IMG/VR virus record: IMGVR_UViG_3300021401_000029
Coordinates: 1 to 27,890 of that record
Source: a virus
Reading direction: 5' to 3' (one strand)
DNA length: 27,890 bases
A program made the position numbers and the translations under genes. The notes beneath the pieces are model-generated. The model worked only from the letters and a program-made list of their open reading frames with translations. It searched no databases and had not been told where the DNA came from. Below, piece by piece: positions 20,759 through 27,890 of the stretch. Positions within the stretch are counted from its first letter, which is position 1; the number at the start of each line of letters is the position of its first letter.

Positions 20759-23413
20759 ATGGCTGAAAGCGGTACAAACATAGGGGCACTAGTGCTGACG
20801 CTGAAAGGTGATGGCACCGAGTATTTCAATTGGCTGAATGAGATGCAGTCCGAGACCAAGGGAGCTGCCGGCACCATCAGTGCTGGGCTTACAGCAGCGT
20901 TTGCAGCCACCGCCGCAGCGTTTGCAGTTGTAGCAGCCACAGCGGTAAAGGAGTATGCGGATGCGGAGGAAGCGTTGGTGAACTCCACGGCGAATATGCG
21001 TGGAGCCACCAATGATCTTAGAAACGACATGATGGCAACGTCTATTGCGCTCTCCAATGCGTCAGACAGTGTGGCGAGTGTGGAAGAGCTGAACAAAGCG
21101 TTTGGGGATTTGCGCAACAATGGGAAGGACGCAGCGCAGGCCATGCAGGATATCGCCGTGGCGGATAAGTTTGCGATTGCGGCTAATATAGAAGCAGGTG
21201 AAGCTGCTAACCTCCTTGCCAAGGCGCAAAACGCGGTAGGGATGTCGAGTAAGAACGCTGCGCAGGATGCAGCGAACATGAAGCAGGTCTCTGACGTCAT
21301 CACCATTGCCAGTAGGGAAGGAGCAACATCGATGCAAGGTATGGCGGAAGCCATTGCCTCAGTGGGCCCAATGGCAAGGACGATGGGAATGGGGTTGAAT
21401 CAGGTGGCTTCCATGATTGCCGGGTTTACCAAACAGGGAATGGATGCGGGGGAAGCGGGACAAAGTCTCAATCAGATGCTTCGGACGTTGTCCCAAAGCA
21501 CCACTACCCATGCCAAGGATTGGGCCTATTACGGTATGTCTGCGTATGATGCCTCCGGGAAGCTAAAGAACATGGCTGACATTTTTGATATGCTTAAAGG
21601 GCGCATGGCGGGCCTTAATGAGGAGGAGCAAAGGCAGATGCTGGCTGACTTGGGATTCCAGGCCCGTTTCGTTAAAAGCATACAGCTTGGTATTCAGATG
21701 AGTGGAGGTTTGCGGGATCTGCAAGCTGCTTTGGAGGACACAGGGGATGCCACAAGCAAGGTGGCGGATACGCAGATGACTTCGTTGAATGCACAGATGG
21801 CTCATGCGTACAATGAAATCAAGAATGTCTTCATTGTTATTGGCTCTTATCTTACTCCTGTGATTGAGGCCCTGCTCCCTGTTCTACAGGATTGGCTAGG
21901 GGATATGAACAACATCAATTCCAATACCCAATTAGTTGCGCAGGGGTTTAAGGTGGGATTTGTTCTGGCGATCCAGCTGGCCATGGATACATGGACGGCA
22001 TTCATGGTTATCATAAAAGGCGGGGAATTGATCTTTGCAGAGATATACACCGCCGCTCTTGCGATGGCCACAATGATCGTGGGTGCATTCGATATAGTTT
22101 ATTCAGATGTGCTGTTTGTGTTAAATGGGATTATTACTGCATACAACAACACCATCGGGAAAATAAAGGACAGCCTCAAGCTTCCCCCTATCGGAAAAGA
22201 ATTTCAAAACAGCTTGGATGCCGCCACCCAAAAACTTGGGGATATGACGGTGGCATCTCAGCAAGCGGCAAATGCGATTGCGGTGGACATGGTGAAAAGC
22301 TTTCAAGATGGCGCAAAAGCATCTGATGCTTTTGGTGACAAGGCCCTTGCGCTTGGTGCAGGATTCCAGAGTGACGTGAAGCAGTCCACCAAGGCTGCTT
22401 CAGAGTTTGCCGCCGCTGTTGGCGGTAAGGGACTAGCTGGAAGTCCTTCAATTTCGGATGCCATGATAGCATCCAATCAAGGTATGGTGGAAGCACGTGA
22501 GCTTCTAAAGGATCTGGGTGCAGGATACGAAGTGGACACAGCCAAGATTGATAACTACGTCAAGGCACTGACTTCAGGTAAAGTAACGATGGATCAGTTC
22601 AATGCTGCGTTGGATAAGATGAATCCTTCGAGCAAGAAGGAGGAGGATCCGTTTACCCAGAAAACACTTGAGCTCCAACAGGGTCTGCTCCAAGAGAACG
22701 CAATCTATAAGGCCGCGCACGCTGCATTGCTTGCGGACAAAAAGACAACCACGGCAGAATTGGAAGCCCTGGACAGGGATCATAACGAGAAGGTGAGGGC
22801 GTACACAACCGCTACAACGCAATTGCAGGTAGGCGCGGCAGCAAGCATCGCCGACAGTGTTCTTTCCATCACGGGAAATATGTTCAGTCAGAAGAGCGGC
22901 ATCTATAAGGCAATGTTTGCTGTGGATAAGGCTTTCGCAATTGCCGAAGCCACAATAGACATGGGACAGGCAATAGCGAAGGCAGGTACACTGCCCTATC
23001 CCGCCAACCTAGGTGCTATGGCAACGGTAGCGTCTGATATGGCCACGATTATCAGTGACATCAGCTCAGTGGCGGCGAGTTTCGATGGCGGCGGGATGAC
23101 TCCTAGTGGTCCCCGTACAGGTGGCCTTGATGGACGTGGTGGGTTCATGGCCATCCTCCATCCAAACGAAAAGATTACAGACATGACCCGTCCACAGCCT
23201 CCGCAGGGGCAGGGAGGTGGAGAGACAAACGTGAACATTCATAACTATGCCGCCTCCGCAGGATACTCCGCTACTGCACAACCCGGAGCAGATGGAGGAT
23301 TGGATGTGATAATCCAGAAAGCCACAGACGGAATTGCGAATGGTGTAATACAAGGCGGCTCACCAATATCCAAAGCCCTGGAACAAACGTATCGTTTAAA
23401 ACGAGGAACCTAA
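20759..23413 (+). CDS. Tape measure protein
   Basis: 884 residues from ATG 20759, six bases after the extension stop. The N-terminal third (MATSIALSNASDSVASVEEL, then SREGATSMQGMAEAIASVG, MGMGLNQVASMIAGFTKQG, EAGQSLNQMLRTLSQS) is the TP901-type tape measure domain. Hydrophobic helices lie at about residues 40-62 and 399-462, typical for a protein that must insert in the host membrane during DNA ejection. The C-terminus ends with DGGGMTPSGPRTGGLDGRGG and FMAILHPNEKITDM. Length sets the tail length: at about 1.5 angstrom per residue, roughly 130 nm. It is the longest gene here, which fits a long tail. Confidence 0.93.
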   Translation: MAESGTNIGALVLTLKGDGTEYFNWLNEMQSETKGAAGTISAGLTAAFAATAAAFAVVAATAVKEYADAEEALVNSTANMRGATNDLRNDMMATSIALSNASDSVASVEELNKAFGDLRNNGKDAAQAMQDIAVADKFAIAANIEAGEAANLLAKAQNAVGMSSKNAAQDAANMKQVSDVITIASREGATSMQGMAEAIASVGPMARTMGMGLNQVASMIAGFTKQGMDAGEAGQSLNQMLRTLSQSTTTHAKDWAYYGMSAYDASGKLKNMADIFDMLKGRMAGLNEEEQRQMLADLGFQARFVKSIQLGIQMSGGLRDLQAALEDTGDATSKVADTQMTSLNAQMAHAYNEIKNVFIVIGSYLTPVIEALLPVLQDWLGDMNNINSNTQLVAQGFKVGFVLAIQLAMDTWTAFMVIIKGGELIFAEIYTAALAMATMIVGAFDIVYSDVLFVLNGIITAYNNTIGKIKDSLKLPPIGKEFQNSLDAATQKLGDMTVASQQAANAIAVDMVKSFQDGAKASDAFGDKALALGAGFQSDVKQSTKAASEFAAAVGGKGLAGSPSISDAMIASNQGMVEARELLKDLGAGYEVDTAKIDNYVKALTSGKVTMDQFNAALDKMNPSSKKEEDPFTQKTLELQQGLLQENAIYKAAHAALLADKKTTTAELEALDRDHNEKVRAYTTATTQLQVGAAASIADSVLSITGNMFSQKSGIYKAMFAVDKAFAIAEATIDMGQAIAKAGTLPYPANLGAMATVASDMATIISDISSVAASFDGGGMTPSGPRTGGLDGRGGFMAILHPNEKITDMTRPQPPQGQGGGETNVNIHNYAASAGYSATAQPGADGGLDVIIQKATDGIANGVIQGGSPISKALEQTYRLKRGT

Positions 23414-23416
23414 TCC

Positions 23417-23788
23417 ATGTTACAAGATTGGGCAAACACACCTTTCCCGGGACCGCTTCTGGACTATGTTTCTGCGGATGACAATTCCACGATTCGCACC
23501 AATATAGACGGGGGGCAGATCAACCAAAGACAGCGTTTTCAGTACGAGATTAAGACGCAGACGGTGAAGATTCTTCTGGACGATCCTACCTACTGCCTTT
23601 TTCAATCCTTCGTTCTCTATAATATAAATGGCGGAGCGGACCACTTTAAAATGCTCGTGCCTATTGAAGGAGCCCCTGCGGTAAACCGAACCGTTAGAAT
23701 GGTGAACGGAACATATCAAGGAACATACACAGATCCCTTTTGGCAGGTGGTGTTTCAACTTGAAATCTTTGAGGAGACCTCTACGTGA
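23417..23788 (+). CDS. Distal tail protein, paralogue 1 (123 aa)
   Basis: Follows the tape measure after three bases, with GAGGA about nine bases before ATG 23417. The core (QRQRFQYEIKTQTVKILL, then FQSFVLYNINGGADHFKM, then FWQVVFQLEI) resembles the next gene's product closely in order and spacing: R-rich start, V-strand, FQ-F, IN-G-D-F/W-M, and W-Q/L-Q-x-E-I/L at the end. The two are probably an old duplication. In siphoviruses this position often holds distal tail/minor tail proteins that form the adsorption end. No further function can be assigned. The stop overlaps the next start in GTGA (23785-23788). Confidence 0.7.
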   Translation: MLQDWANTPFPGPLLDYVSADDNSTIRTNIDGGQINQRQRFQYEIKTQTVKILLDDPTYCLFQSFVLYNINGGADHFKMLVPIEGAPAVNRTVRMVNGTYQGTYTDPFWQVVFQLEIFEETST

Positions 23789-24411
23789 GCTATCAATCAT
23801 GGCCTTCCACTCTACCAGGACACCTCGAACAGATAGACCAGCAAATCGAGGTTGCAATGCGTCGCACAGTAATGGAGAGCACACGGGTCCGGCAGCGTCG
23901 AAGGTTCAGCAAGGATTTGCTTACTCACAATGTGCGCTTTTACTTCACCGATGCACAATGGGCGACGTTTCAAACCTTCTTTTCCCAAACCATAAACAAT
24001 GGACAGGATTGGTTTATAATGCAAATGAGAGTGGGCGGGTTTGGTGGAGTGCAGTCCTACGTTTGTCGTTTTATTTGCGGAGGATCGCAAGGCCCGTACA
24101 ACATAAAATTTCAAGAGCCGCTTTGGTTACTCACCGCGCAAATTGAACTGGCTTATATACTAATTCCCGATCAAGGAGACATCGAAATGGCTACTATTAT
24201 AAATCTAACAGTAACAGCGAGAACAGGGGGAGGTCCTACTAATCTTGATGGGGTTCCTACAATAGGGCGAGCAGTCCCCTCTCTATTGATGGTCATATTT
24301 GCCTCGGAGGGCTTCCTGGTGTGGGAGCTTATCATTTCTAGTGCTGTTACTTCATCCGAGTGTGTTCAGCCTTTAGATAATGTCACCCTTCGTTGGATGC
24401 AAAGAAACTAA
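23785..24411 (+). CDS. Distal tail protein, paralogue 2 with C-terminal extension (208 aa)
   Basis: GTG start in a GTGA overlap with the first copy. Residues 30-125 align with paralogue 1: [55 protein letters not shown]. The last 80 residues ([16 protein letters not shown] onward) form a second, beta-like segment absent from the first copy, perhaps the binding end. The Thr/Gly-rich composition there resembles the following fibre. It could act as an adaptor between the tail tip and the fibre encoded at 24417. Confidence 0.7.
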   Translation: MSYQSWPSTLPGHLEQIDQQIEVAMRRTVMESTRVRQRRRFSKDLLTHNVRFYFTDAQWATFQTFFSQTINNGQDWFIMQMRVGGFGGVQSYVCRFICGGSQGPYNIKFQEPLWLLTAQIELAYILIPDQGDIEMATIINLTVTARTGGGPTNLDGVPTIGRAVPSLLMVIFASEGFLVWELIISSAVTSSECVQPLDNVTLRWMQRN

Positions 24412-24416
24412 CTATC

Positions 24417-26153
24417 ATGAAGATACTGAAATATATATTCTTGCTTGTGCTGATTACTTCCACAGCAAAAGCACAAGTGGCGGTAAAAGCGGACGGAGTT
24501 ACTGGAGCGCTTGCTGTGCCTACTACCTTTTTTAGTGGGAATAGTGCGGCTATTACGAGTGCTGTAGGTAGTTCTATTCTACTAAAATCAAATAATCTAT
24601 CTGATGTCCCTACACCTGCAACGGCTCGTACTAACTTAGGACTAGTTATAGGTACGAATGTGGAAGCATGGTCGGCAAACTTGGACACGTGGTCGGGCAA
24701 GTCGCCTCCTTCTGGAACGGTTATCGGATCCTCTGACACTCAAACATTGTCCAATAAATCGTTCACCGCTCCCGCGCTCGGCACCCCTGCATCAGGCACA
24801 CTCACGAACTGTACCGGATATGTATTTTCAAATCTAGCCAGCCTTCCTACCACTCTTTCAGGGTATGGGATTACGAATGGAGTAGCAAACACTGTGACAG
24901 TAAATGGACATGCTCTATCTAGTAACGTAACTGTCACGGCAAGCGATGTCAGTTTAGGTTCAGTAACAAACGATGTACAAACTAAAGCGGCTATCCTGAC
25001 GAACACAGCCCCCGCAAGTGGGCAAATTCCTGTAGGCAATGCAGGAGGAACAGCCTACGCGCCTGCTTCTGTAAGTGGAGACGGCACTCTAGCTTCTACT
25101 GGTGCGATGATAGTTACCAAGACAAATGGCGCACCTTTTGCCACTAGTGCAACAACGGACACAACTAATGCATCCAATATATCAAGTGGAACTTTAGCGG
25201 TATCCCGAGGCGGCACGAATATAGCGTCATACACAAAAGGGGATATACCCATTGCGAGTGCCTCTACTACCTTAACTAAGTTAGGAGTGGGGACCGATAC
25301 TTACGTCCTTACAGCAGACTCTACACAGACAACGGGAGTCAAATGGGCAGCTCCTTCAGGAGGCGGAGGAAGCGGAACAGTAACCTCAGTAGCCGCCTCC
25401 GTTCCAGCATTCCTTAGCATTAGTGGAAGTCCTGTGACAACGTCTGGTACCTTAGCCATTAGTTTATCTGGTACGGCATTGCCTGTAGCTAATGGAGGTA
25501 CTGGGGCCACTACCTCTACAGGATCAGGTGCCGCGGTATTAGCTACCAGTCCGTCATTAGTGACTCCTGCACTTGGAACTCCTTCATCGGGTACGCTTAC
25601 TAATTGTACCGGATTGCCCGCATCGGGCACCACCGGATTTGCCACTAGTGCAACAACGGACACAACTAATGCATCCAATATATCAAGTGGAACTTTAGCG
25701 GTAGGACAACTGCCTGGAAATCTATTTTCGTCCTCCAATTTAGTGGAGGCCATAGCCTCCGGCACTGTTTATCCGATGACCAGTAGCTATGCTGCTATAA
25801 CTTTCGGTACTACTAGTCCTGTTATTACAATTCCCGCAGCGGGCACATGGGTCATTCAATATGAAATTAGAATGGACACTAGCTCTCCTGTGACAACTGC
25901 GCAAGAAACCATAGCACAGTTTAAGATGGCTAGAACCAATAATTCTTTTTCTTACCTACCTATGGTTCTTGGAGTATGTCCCATTACCGAGGCTACCTCT
26001 AAAAGCAGAGACGGACATTGTACGGGATTCTGCGTTTATACCACCGCTAATACCAATGATTCCATTACTATTTTCACTGCCGTTGCAAACCCCACTTCAG
26101 GTGGGTACTACATTGTCGAGGAGGCTTCAATATTTGCCTACCGAATTTACTAA
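24417..26153 (+). CDS. Second tail-fibre-like protein with Sec signal peptide
   Basis: 578 residues from ATG 24417, five bases after the previous stop; the in-frame ATG at 24393 would overlap it and put eight residues before the signal. The signal peptide ([18 protein letters not shown], cut before QVAV near residue 19) is plain. The body is Thr/Ser/Gly/Ala-rich and beta-like, sharing the [20 protein letters not shown] segment with the fibre at 15463. It contains two exact copies of a 66-base coding segment and a '[19 protein letters not shown]' stretch found in many phage fibres. The last 130 residues form a compact, Cys-containing head-like domain. It may be a second receptor-binding fibre, again unusually with a signal peptide. 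Confidence 0.78.
   Translation: MKILKYIFLLVLITSTAKAQVAVKADGVTGALAVPTTFFSGNSAAITSAVGSSILLKSNNLSDVPTPATARTNLGLVIGTNVEAWSANLDTWSGKSPPSGTVIGSSDTQTLSNKSFTAPALGTPASGTLTNCTGYVFSNLASLPTTLSGYGITNGVANTVTVNGHALSSNVTVTASDVSLGSVTNDVQTKAAILTNTAPASGQIPVGNAGGTAYAPASVSGDGTLASTGAMIVTKTNGAPFATSATTDTTNASNISSGTLAVSRGGTNIASYTKGDIPIASASTTLTKLGVGTDTYVLTADSTQTTGVKWAAPSGGGGSGTVTSVAASVPAFLSISGSPVTTSGTLAISLSGTALPVANGGTGATTSTGSGAAVLATSPSLVTPALGTPSSGTLTNCTGLPASGTTGFATSATTDTTNASNISSGTLAVGQLPGNLFSSSNLVEAIASGTVYPMTSSYAAITFGTTSPVITIPAAGTWVIQYEIRMDTSSPVTTAQETIAQFKMARTNNSFSYLPMVLGVCPITEATSKSRDGHCTGFCVYTTANTNDSITIFTAVANPTSGGYYIVEEASIFAYRIY
25137..25202 (+). repeat. Exact 66-base direct repeat, copy 1
   Basis: Identical to 25638-25703 inside the same fibre gene. 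It begins TTTGCCACTAGTGC and ends CTTTAGCGGTA. The copies are read in the same frame and encode [20 protein letters not shown], then AV. Unlike the other repeats in this window, this pair shows no synonymous divergence, which suggests recent duplication or gene conversion. Confidence 0.9.
25638..25703 (+). repeat. Exact 66-base direct repeat, copy 2
   Basis: Second copy of the segment at 25137-25202, 501 bases downstream, in the same frame of the same gene. Slippage or recombination between the copies would remove exactly 167 codons and keep the frame. Confidence 0.9.
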
Positions 26154-26563
26154 GGATCCACGGAAACGATCTGAACAAATCTTCCAATATAATTTTGCTT
26201 CGTTACAAGACATCCATCTTCCCTTAAATTATGATCACCTTTGCAAATCCATCCTTCGTTAGGAAGCCCTGCGTGATAAACTGCGCGGTGCAGAACATAC
26301 GCATTTATAGACTCATTCCAATAACTGATAATCATGCCTCGTTTTATCTGAGCGAATGGAAGATACTCAATTTGAACTTTGGCCGTTTTTGGCAATGTTG
26401 GGAGCATAGAATCCCCCTCGGTTTCAAACACATCTGTATCGTATTTTACTTGCCCTTGTTTCTCCCCCACTACCAAAGCATGGAAATTACTGGGAGGAAG
26501 CGGTGCAAGGCATCCAGATAAAATTACTAGAACAAGCAATAGAAAAACCGGTAGAAGCTTCAT
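26150..26563 (-). CDS. Lipoprotein with S26B-type signal-peptidase motifs
   Basis: The only minus-strand gene. Start taken at 26563, where ATG opens [17 protein letters not shown], a lipoprotein signal with lipobox L-S-G-C (Cys18); a longer frame to 26659 adds 32 residues before it and is rejected. The 137 residues carry, in order, GDSMLPTL (Ser52), LHRAV (His92) and [10 protein letters not shown] (Asp110, Asp116). This is the box B / box D / box E order of the Ser-His(-Asp) signal peptidases of the ER/archaeal/S26B type. The usual bacterial enzyme has Lys instead of His. Nearby genes encode four Sec-signalled adhesins, so cleavage of those or of host preproteins is a natural guess. It overlaps the fibre stop by four bases in convergent order. 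It could instead be an inactive, surface-exposed moron. Confidence 0.72.
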   Translation of the reverse strand: MKLLPVFLLLVLVILSGCLAPLPPSNFHALVVGEKQGQVKYDTDVFETEGDSMLPTLPKTAKVQIEYLPFAQIKRGMIISYWNESINAYVLHRAVYHAGLPNEGWICKGDHNLREDGCLVTKQNYIGRFVQIVSVDP

Positions 26564-26569
26564 AGTCCT

Positions 26570-26600
26570 ATTATCGTAATTCCAACATGGATCGTTGCAA
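26570..26600 (-). promoter_or_regulatory. Possible promoter for the minus-strand lipoprotein gene
   Basis: On the minus strand TTGCAA (26595-26600) is followed after 16 bases by TACGAT (26573-26578), or after 19 by GATAAT (26570-26575), each with four or five matches to -35/-10. It lies just before the start at 26563, in the divergent 75-base gap. Matches are weak and sigma-70 rules may not hold in this host. Confidence 0.3.
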
Positions 26601-26638
26601 GTTTTATTTTCCACGTAATCATCATCAAAAACATCGCC

Positions 26639-27691
26639 ATGAATAAGTCCCTGCTGCAATTGCTATTTGTCCTACTTCTAACTGGATGCAGTATTTTCCA
26701 TAAACCTATCGGATTACAAGCGCCCATAGTCCAAGCAGTTCCTTTACAACGTGCTACGTCTGCAGTAGACACTTCGATACAATCCTCGGATGAAGCATCG
26801 AAGCAAGTCAAAGCCATAGAAGCCTTGAAAGAGAGTAAAGCGGTATCGGCAATTGCGGACGCGAAAACAAACAACTCCTTAAATCCTAAAGGCAATCCCA
26901 AGACGATAGTGGATATGGATCTATCTCTTGCTTTAGGTATATTTGCAGACGTACAAGCGGATCCCGAGATGGCGTTAGCTTTATCGCAAAACAACGCTTT
27001 AGTGCAGCAAGGTAAGGCAGAAGCTGCATTAGCAGCTAATAACACGCTAGCGAGCAACGTTGCGGCATTAAACACGGCGCTAGCAGCCCAGAAAGCAGCA
27101 GAAGCTGCTGAAATAGCCAAAAGAGACCAAGCACTCAAGGATCAGCAGATTCAGCAGGATGCTTTTATCCAGAAAACAAACGAGAATCAAACCGCTGCGG
27201 ATAAAGCCCTAGCGGATGAGAAAGCGAAGGAATCTCAGATTGAGCAGGACAAGCAAGCCCTGTACCTAAACATTGCTGGTGGGGTGTTCCTTTTGATCTT
27301 TGGACTGGGTGTGGGATTTGGACAGCTTGCTGGTTTGAAAATAGTTTACCCTTTTGGAATACTGTCCTTAATGTGTTTAGGGCTGGCACAGATCATCACA
27401 CAGTGGTGGTTTAAATACGGGGTGTTAGGCGCAACCTTGCTTTTGCTCATTGTAGTGGGAGTTTGGTTCTATCAACACTACCAAAAAGGAAACCTATTGC
27501 AAGCTACACAAGCTCAAGCTACAAAATTACAAACAACCCTATCCCAAGTGGTGCCAGTTATCGACAACGCCTACAACAATGCGGACACTGCCACGCAAAA
27601 GGTTTTAGACGATACCGTCTTCAATAATCTCTCAACTAGTATGACTAAGGATGCAAAATCTGTTATCCATCTTGTCCGGGCTGCGCTTTAA
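26639..27691 (+). CDS. Lipoprotein with coiled coil and three TM segments, spanin-like architecture
   Basis: 350 residues. The N-terminus MNKSLLQLLFVLLLTGC ends in a lipobox (L-T-G-C, Cys17), so it should be lipidated. Residues 50-205 are Ala/Lys/Gln/Glu-rich and helical (AALNTALAAQKAAEAAE and similar), with the character of a long coiled coil or rod. Three hydrophobic helices follow at about 210-229, 235-257 and 260-281, and then a 70-residue soluble helical tail. Lipid anchor plus periplasmic rod plus inner-membrane segments is the layout of a unimolecular spanin, but those have one TM segment, so this would be an unusual version. An envelope or injection protein is an alternative. No SD is visible. 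Confidence 0.6.
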   Translation: MNKSLLQLLFVLLLTGCSIFHKPIGLQAPIVQAVPLQRATSAVDTSIQSSDEASKQVKAIEALKESKAVSAIADAKTNNSLNPKGNPKTIVDMDLSLALGIFADVQADPEMALALSQNNALVQQGKAEAALAANNTLASNVAALNTALAAQKAAEAAEIAKRDQALKDQQIQQDAFIQKTNENQTAADKALADEKAKESQIEQDKQALYLNIAGGVFLLIFGLGVGFGQLAGLKIVYPFGILSLMCLGLAQIITQWWFKYGVLGATLLLLIVVGVWFYQHYQKGNLLQATQAQATKLQTTLSQVVPVIDNAYNNADTATQKVLDDTVFNNLSTSMTKDAKSVIHLVRAAL

Positions 27692-27712
27692 CTAACCCTA
27701 CACACAACTACT

Positions 27713-27890
27713 ATGGCCCCTCGAAAAGAAGAACCTGACGATTCAGACGGTGCGGAAGTCCGTGTCAAAGTAAACTTGCGCAGCGTGGATGCGATGTTTG
27801 CCAAGATCCTTACGGAGGCCTCCTCTCTGAAGGAGTACGTAAAGGATCGTTTAGATTTTCAAGATCGAAGCTTGGAAGATATCAAACAAC
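27713..27890 (+). CDS. Partial gene at window end, unknown
   Basis: ATG 27713 opens a frame that is still open at the last base, giving 59 residues. The N-terminus is charged and partly acidic (APRKEEPDDSDGAEVRV), then NLRSVDAMFAKILTEASSLK and a charged helix (DRLDFQDRSLEDIKQ). The leader between 27692 and 27712 has no G and no Shine-Dalgarno, like other genes here. Too little is present to name it; a small helical protein with a later membrane segment is possible. Confidence 0.6.
   Translation, partial: MAPRKEEPDDSDGAEVRVKVNLRSVDAMFAKILTEASSLKEYVKDRLDFQDRSLEDIKQ

Noticed and set aside
20617-21354. 245-codon minus-strand ORF opposite the tape measure start
   Set aside because: Ser/Ala-rich composition mirrors the tape measure codons on the other strand; no neighbours, start signal or recognisable motif.
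26231-26521. 96-codon plus-strand ORF between fibre and lipoprotein genes
   Set aside because: Overlaps the minus-strand gene that has lipobox and ordered signal-peptidase motifs; no motif in the plus frame.
26560-27138. 192-codon minus-strand ORF opposite the lipoprotein-coiled coil gene
   Set aside because: Ala/Ser-rich shadow of an Ala-rich coiled coil; the plus-strand gene has lipobox, coiled coil and TM helices.
1-27890. tRNA genes, CRISPR arrays, insertion sequences, attachment sites
   Set aside because: No tRNA-like cloverleaf, no regularly spaced palindromic repeats, no transposase or integrase seen; repeats found are coding repeats inside fibre genes.

Overview
The window is one dense, almost entirely plus-strand morphogenesis module of a tailed double-stranded DNA phage or prophage. 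It starts inside the large terminase subunit and ends inside an unrecognised gene. The order is terminase, small unknowns, portal, Mu F/SPP1 gp7-like protein, a sugar/methyl enzyme block, protease-scaffold, decoration protein, major capsid protein, head-tail connectors, tail terminator, tail tube, frameshifted tail chaperone, tape measure and distal tail proteins. No sheath or baseplate gene is visible, so a long non-contractile (siphovirus-type) tail is the best reading. Lipoprotein signals, Sec signal peptides and an LPS-type family 9 glycosyltransferase imply a Gram-negative (diderm) host. Many starts lack a Shine-Dalgarno sequence and have G-poor, A/C-rich leaders, and the beta-helix protein has a 'choice-of-anchor Q'-like end. 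These would fit a Verrucomicrobia/PVC-like or other weak-SD host, but that is inference.

Layout: 3-329 terminase C-terminus; 336-2017 seven-odd small genes, many joined by 4-base ATGA/GTGA overlaps; 2097-5186 portal, small basic protein and Mu F-like protein; 5183-8261 an enzyme cargo block (GT9, a putative second glycosyltransferase, a SAM methyltransferase, small unknowns); 8262-8394 a structured leader; 8395-12270 protease/scaffold, decoration and capsid; 12296-12343 a strong hairpin terminator; 12386-15200 head-tail joining genes with an inserted DUF115/sialyltransferase-like gene; 15204-19507 an adhesin island (a Sec-signalled fibre, a LamG protein, a beta-helix protein and a two-TM protein) placed between tail terminator and tail tube; 19557-24411 tube, chaperone, tape measure and two paralogous distal proteins; 24417-26153 a second Sec-signalled fibre; 26150-26563 the only minus-strand gene, a lipoprotein with signal-peptidase motifs; 26639-27691 a lipoprotein with coiled coil and three TM segments; 27713-end a partial gene. 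No gap over 300 bases lacks a gene. Bases 20400-20758 look empty of ATG-started ORFs but hold the -1 frameshift half of the tail chaperone.

The most striking features are (i) four adhesin/fibre-like proteins with N-terminal Sec signal peptides beside a phage-encoded Ser-His type signal-peptidase-like lipoprotein; (ii) a complete -1 frameshift cassette (upstream AGGAG, A AAA AAC, 5-nt spacer, 10-bp stem with the zero-frame stop in the loop); (iii) sugar-transfer-like genes scattered among structural genes; (iv) a nested scaffold start inside the protease ORF; (v) a lipoprotein/coiled-coil/TM protein with spanin-like architecture. All functions are read from sequence motifs without database searches.
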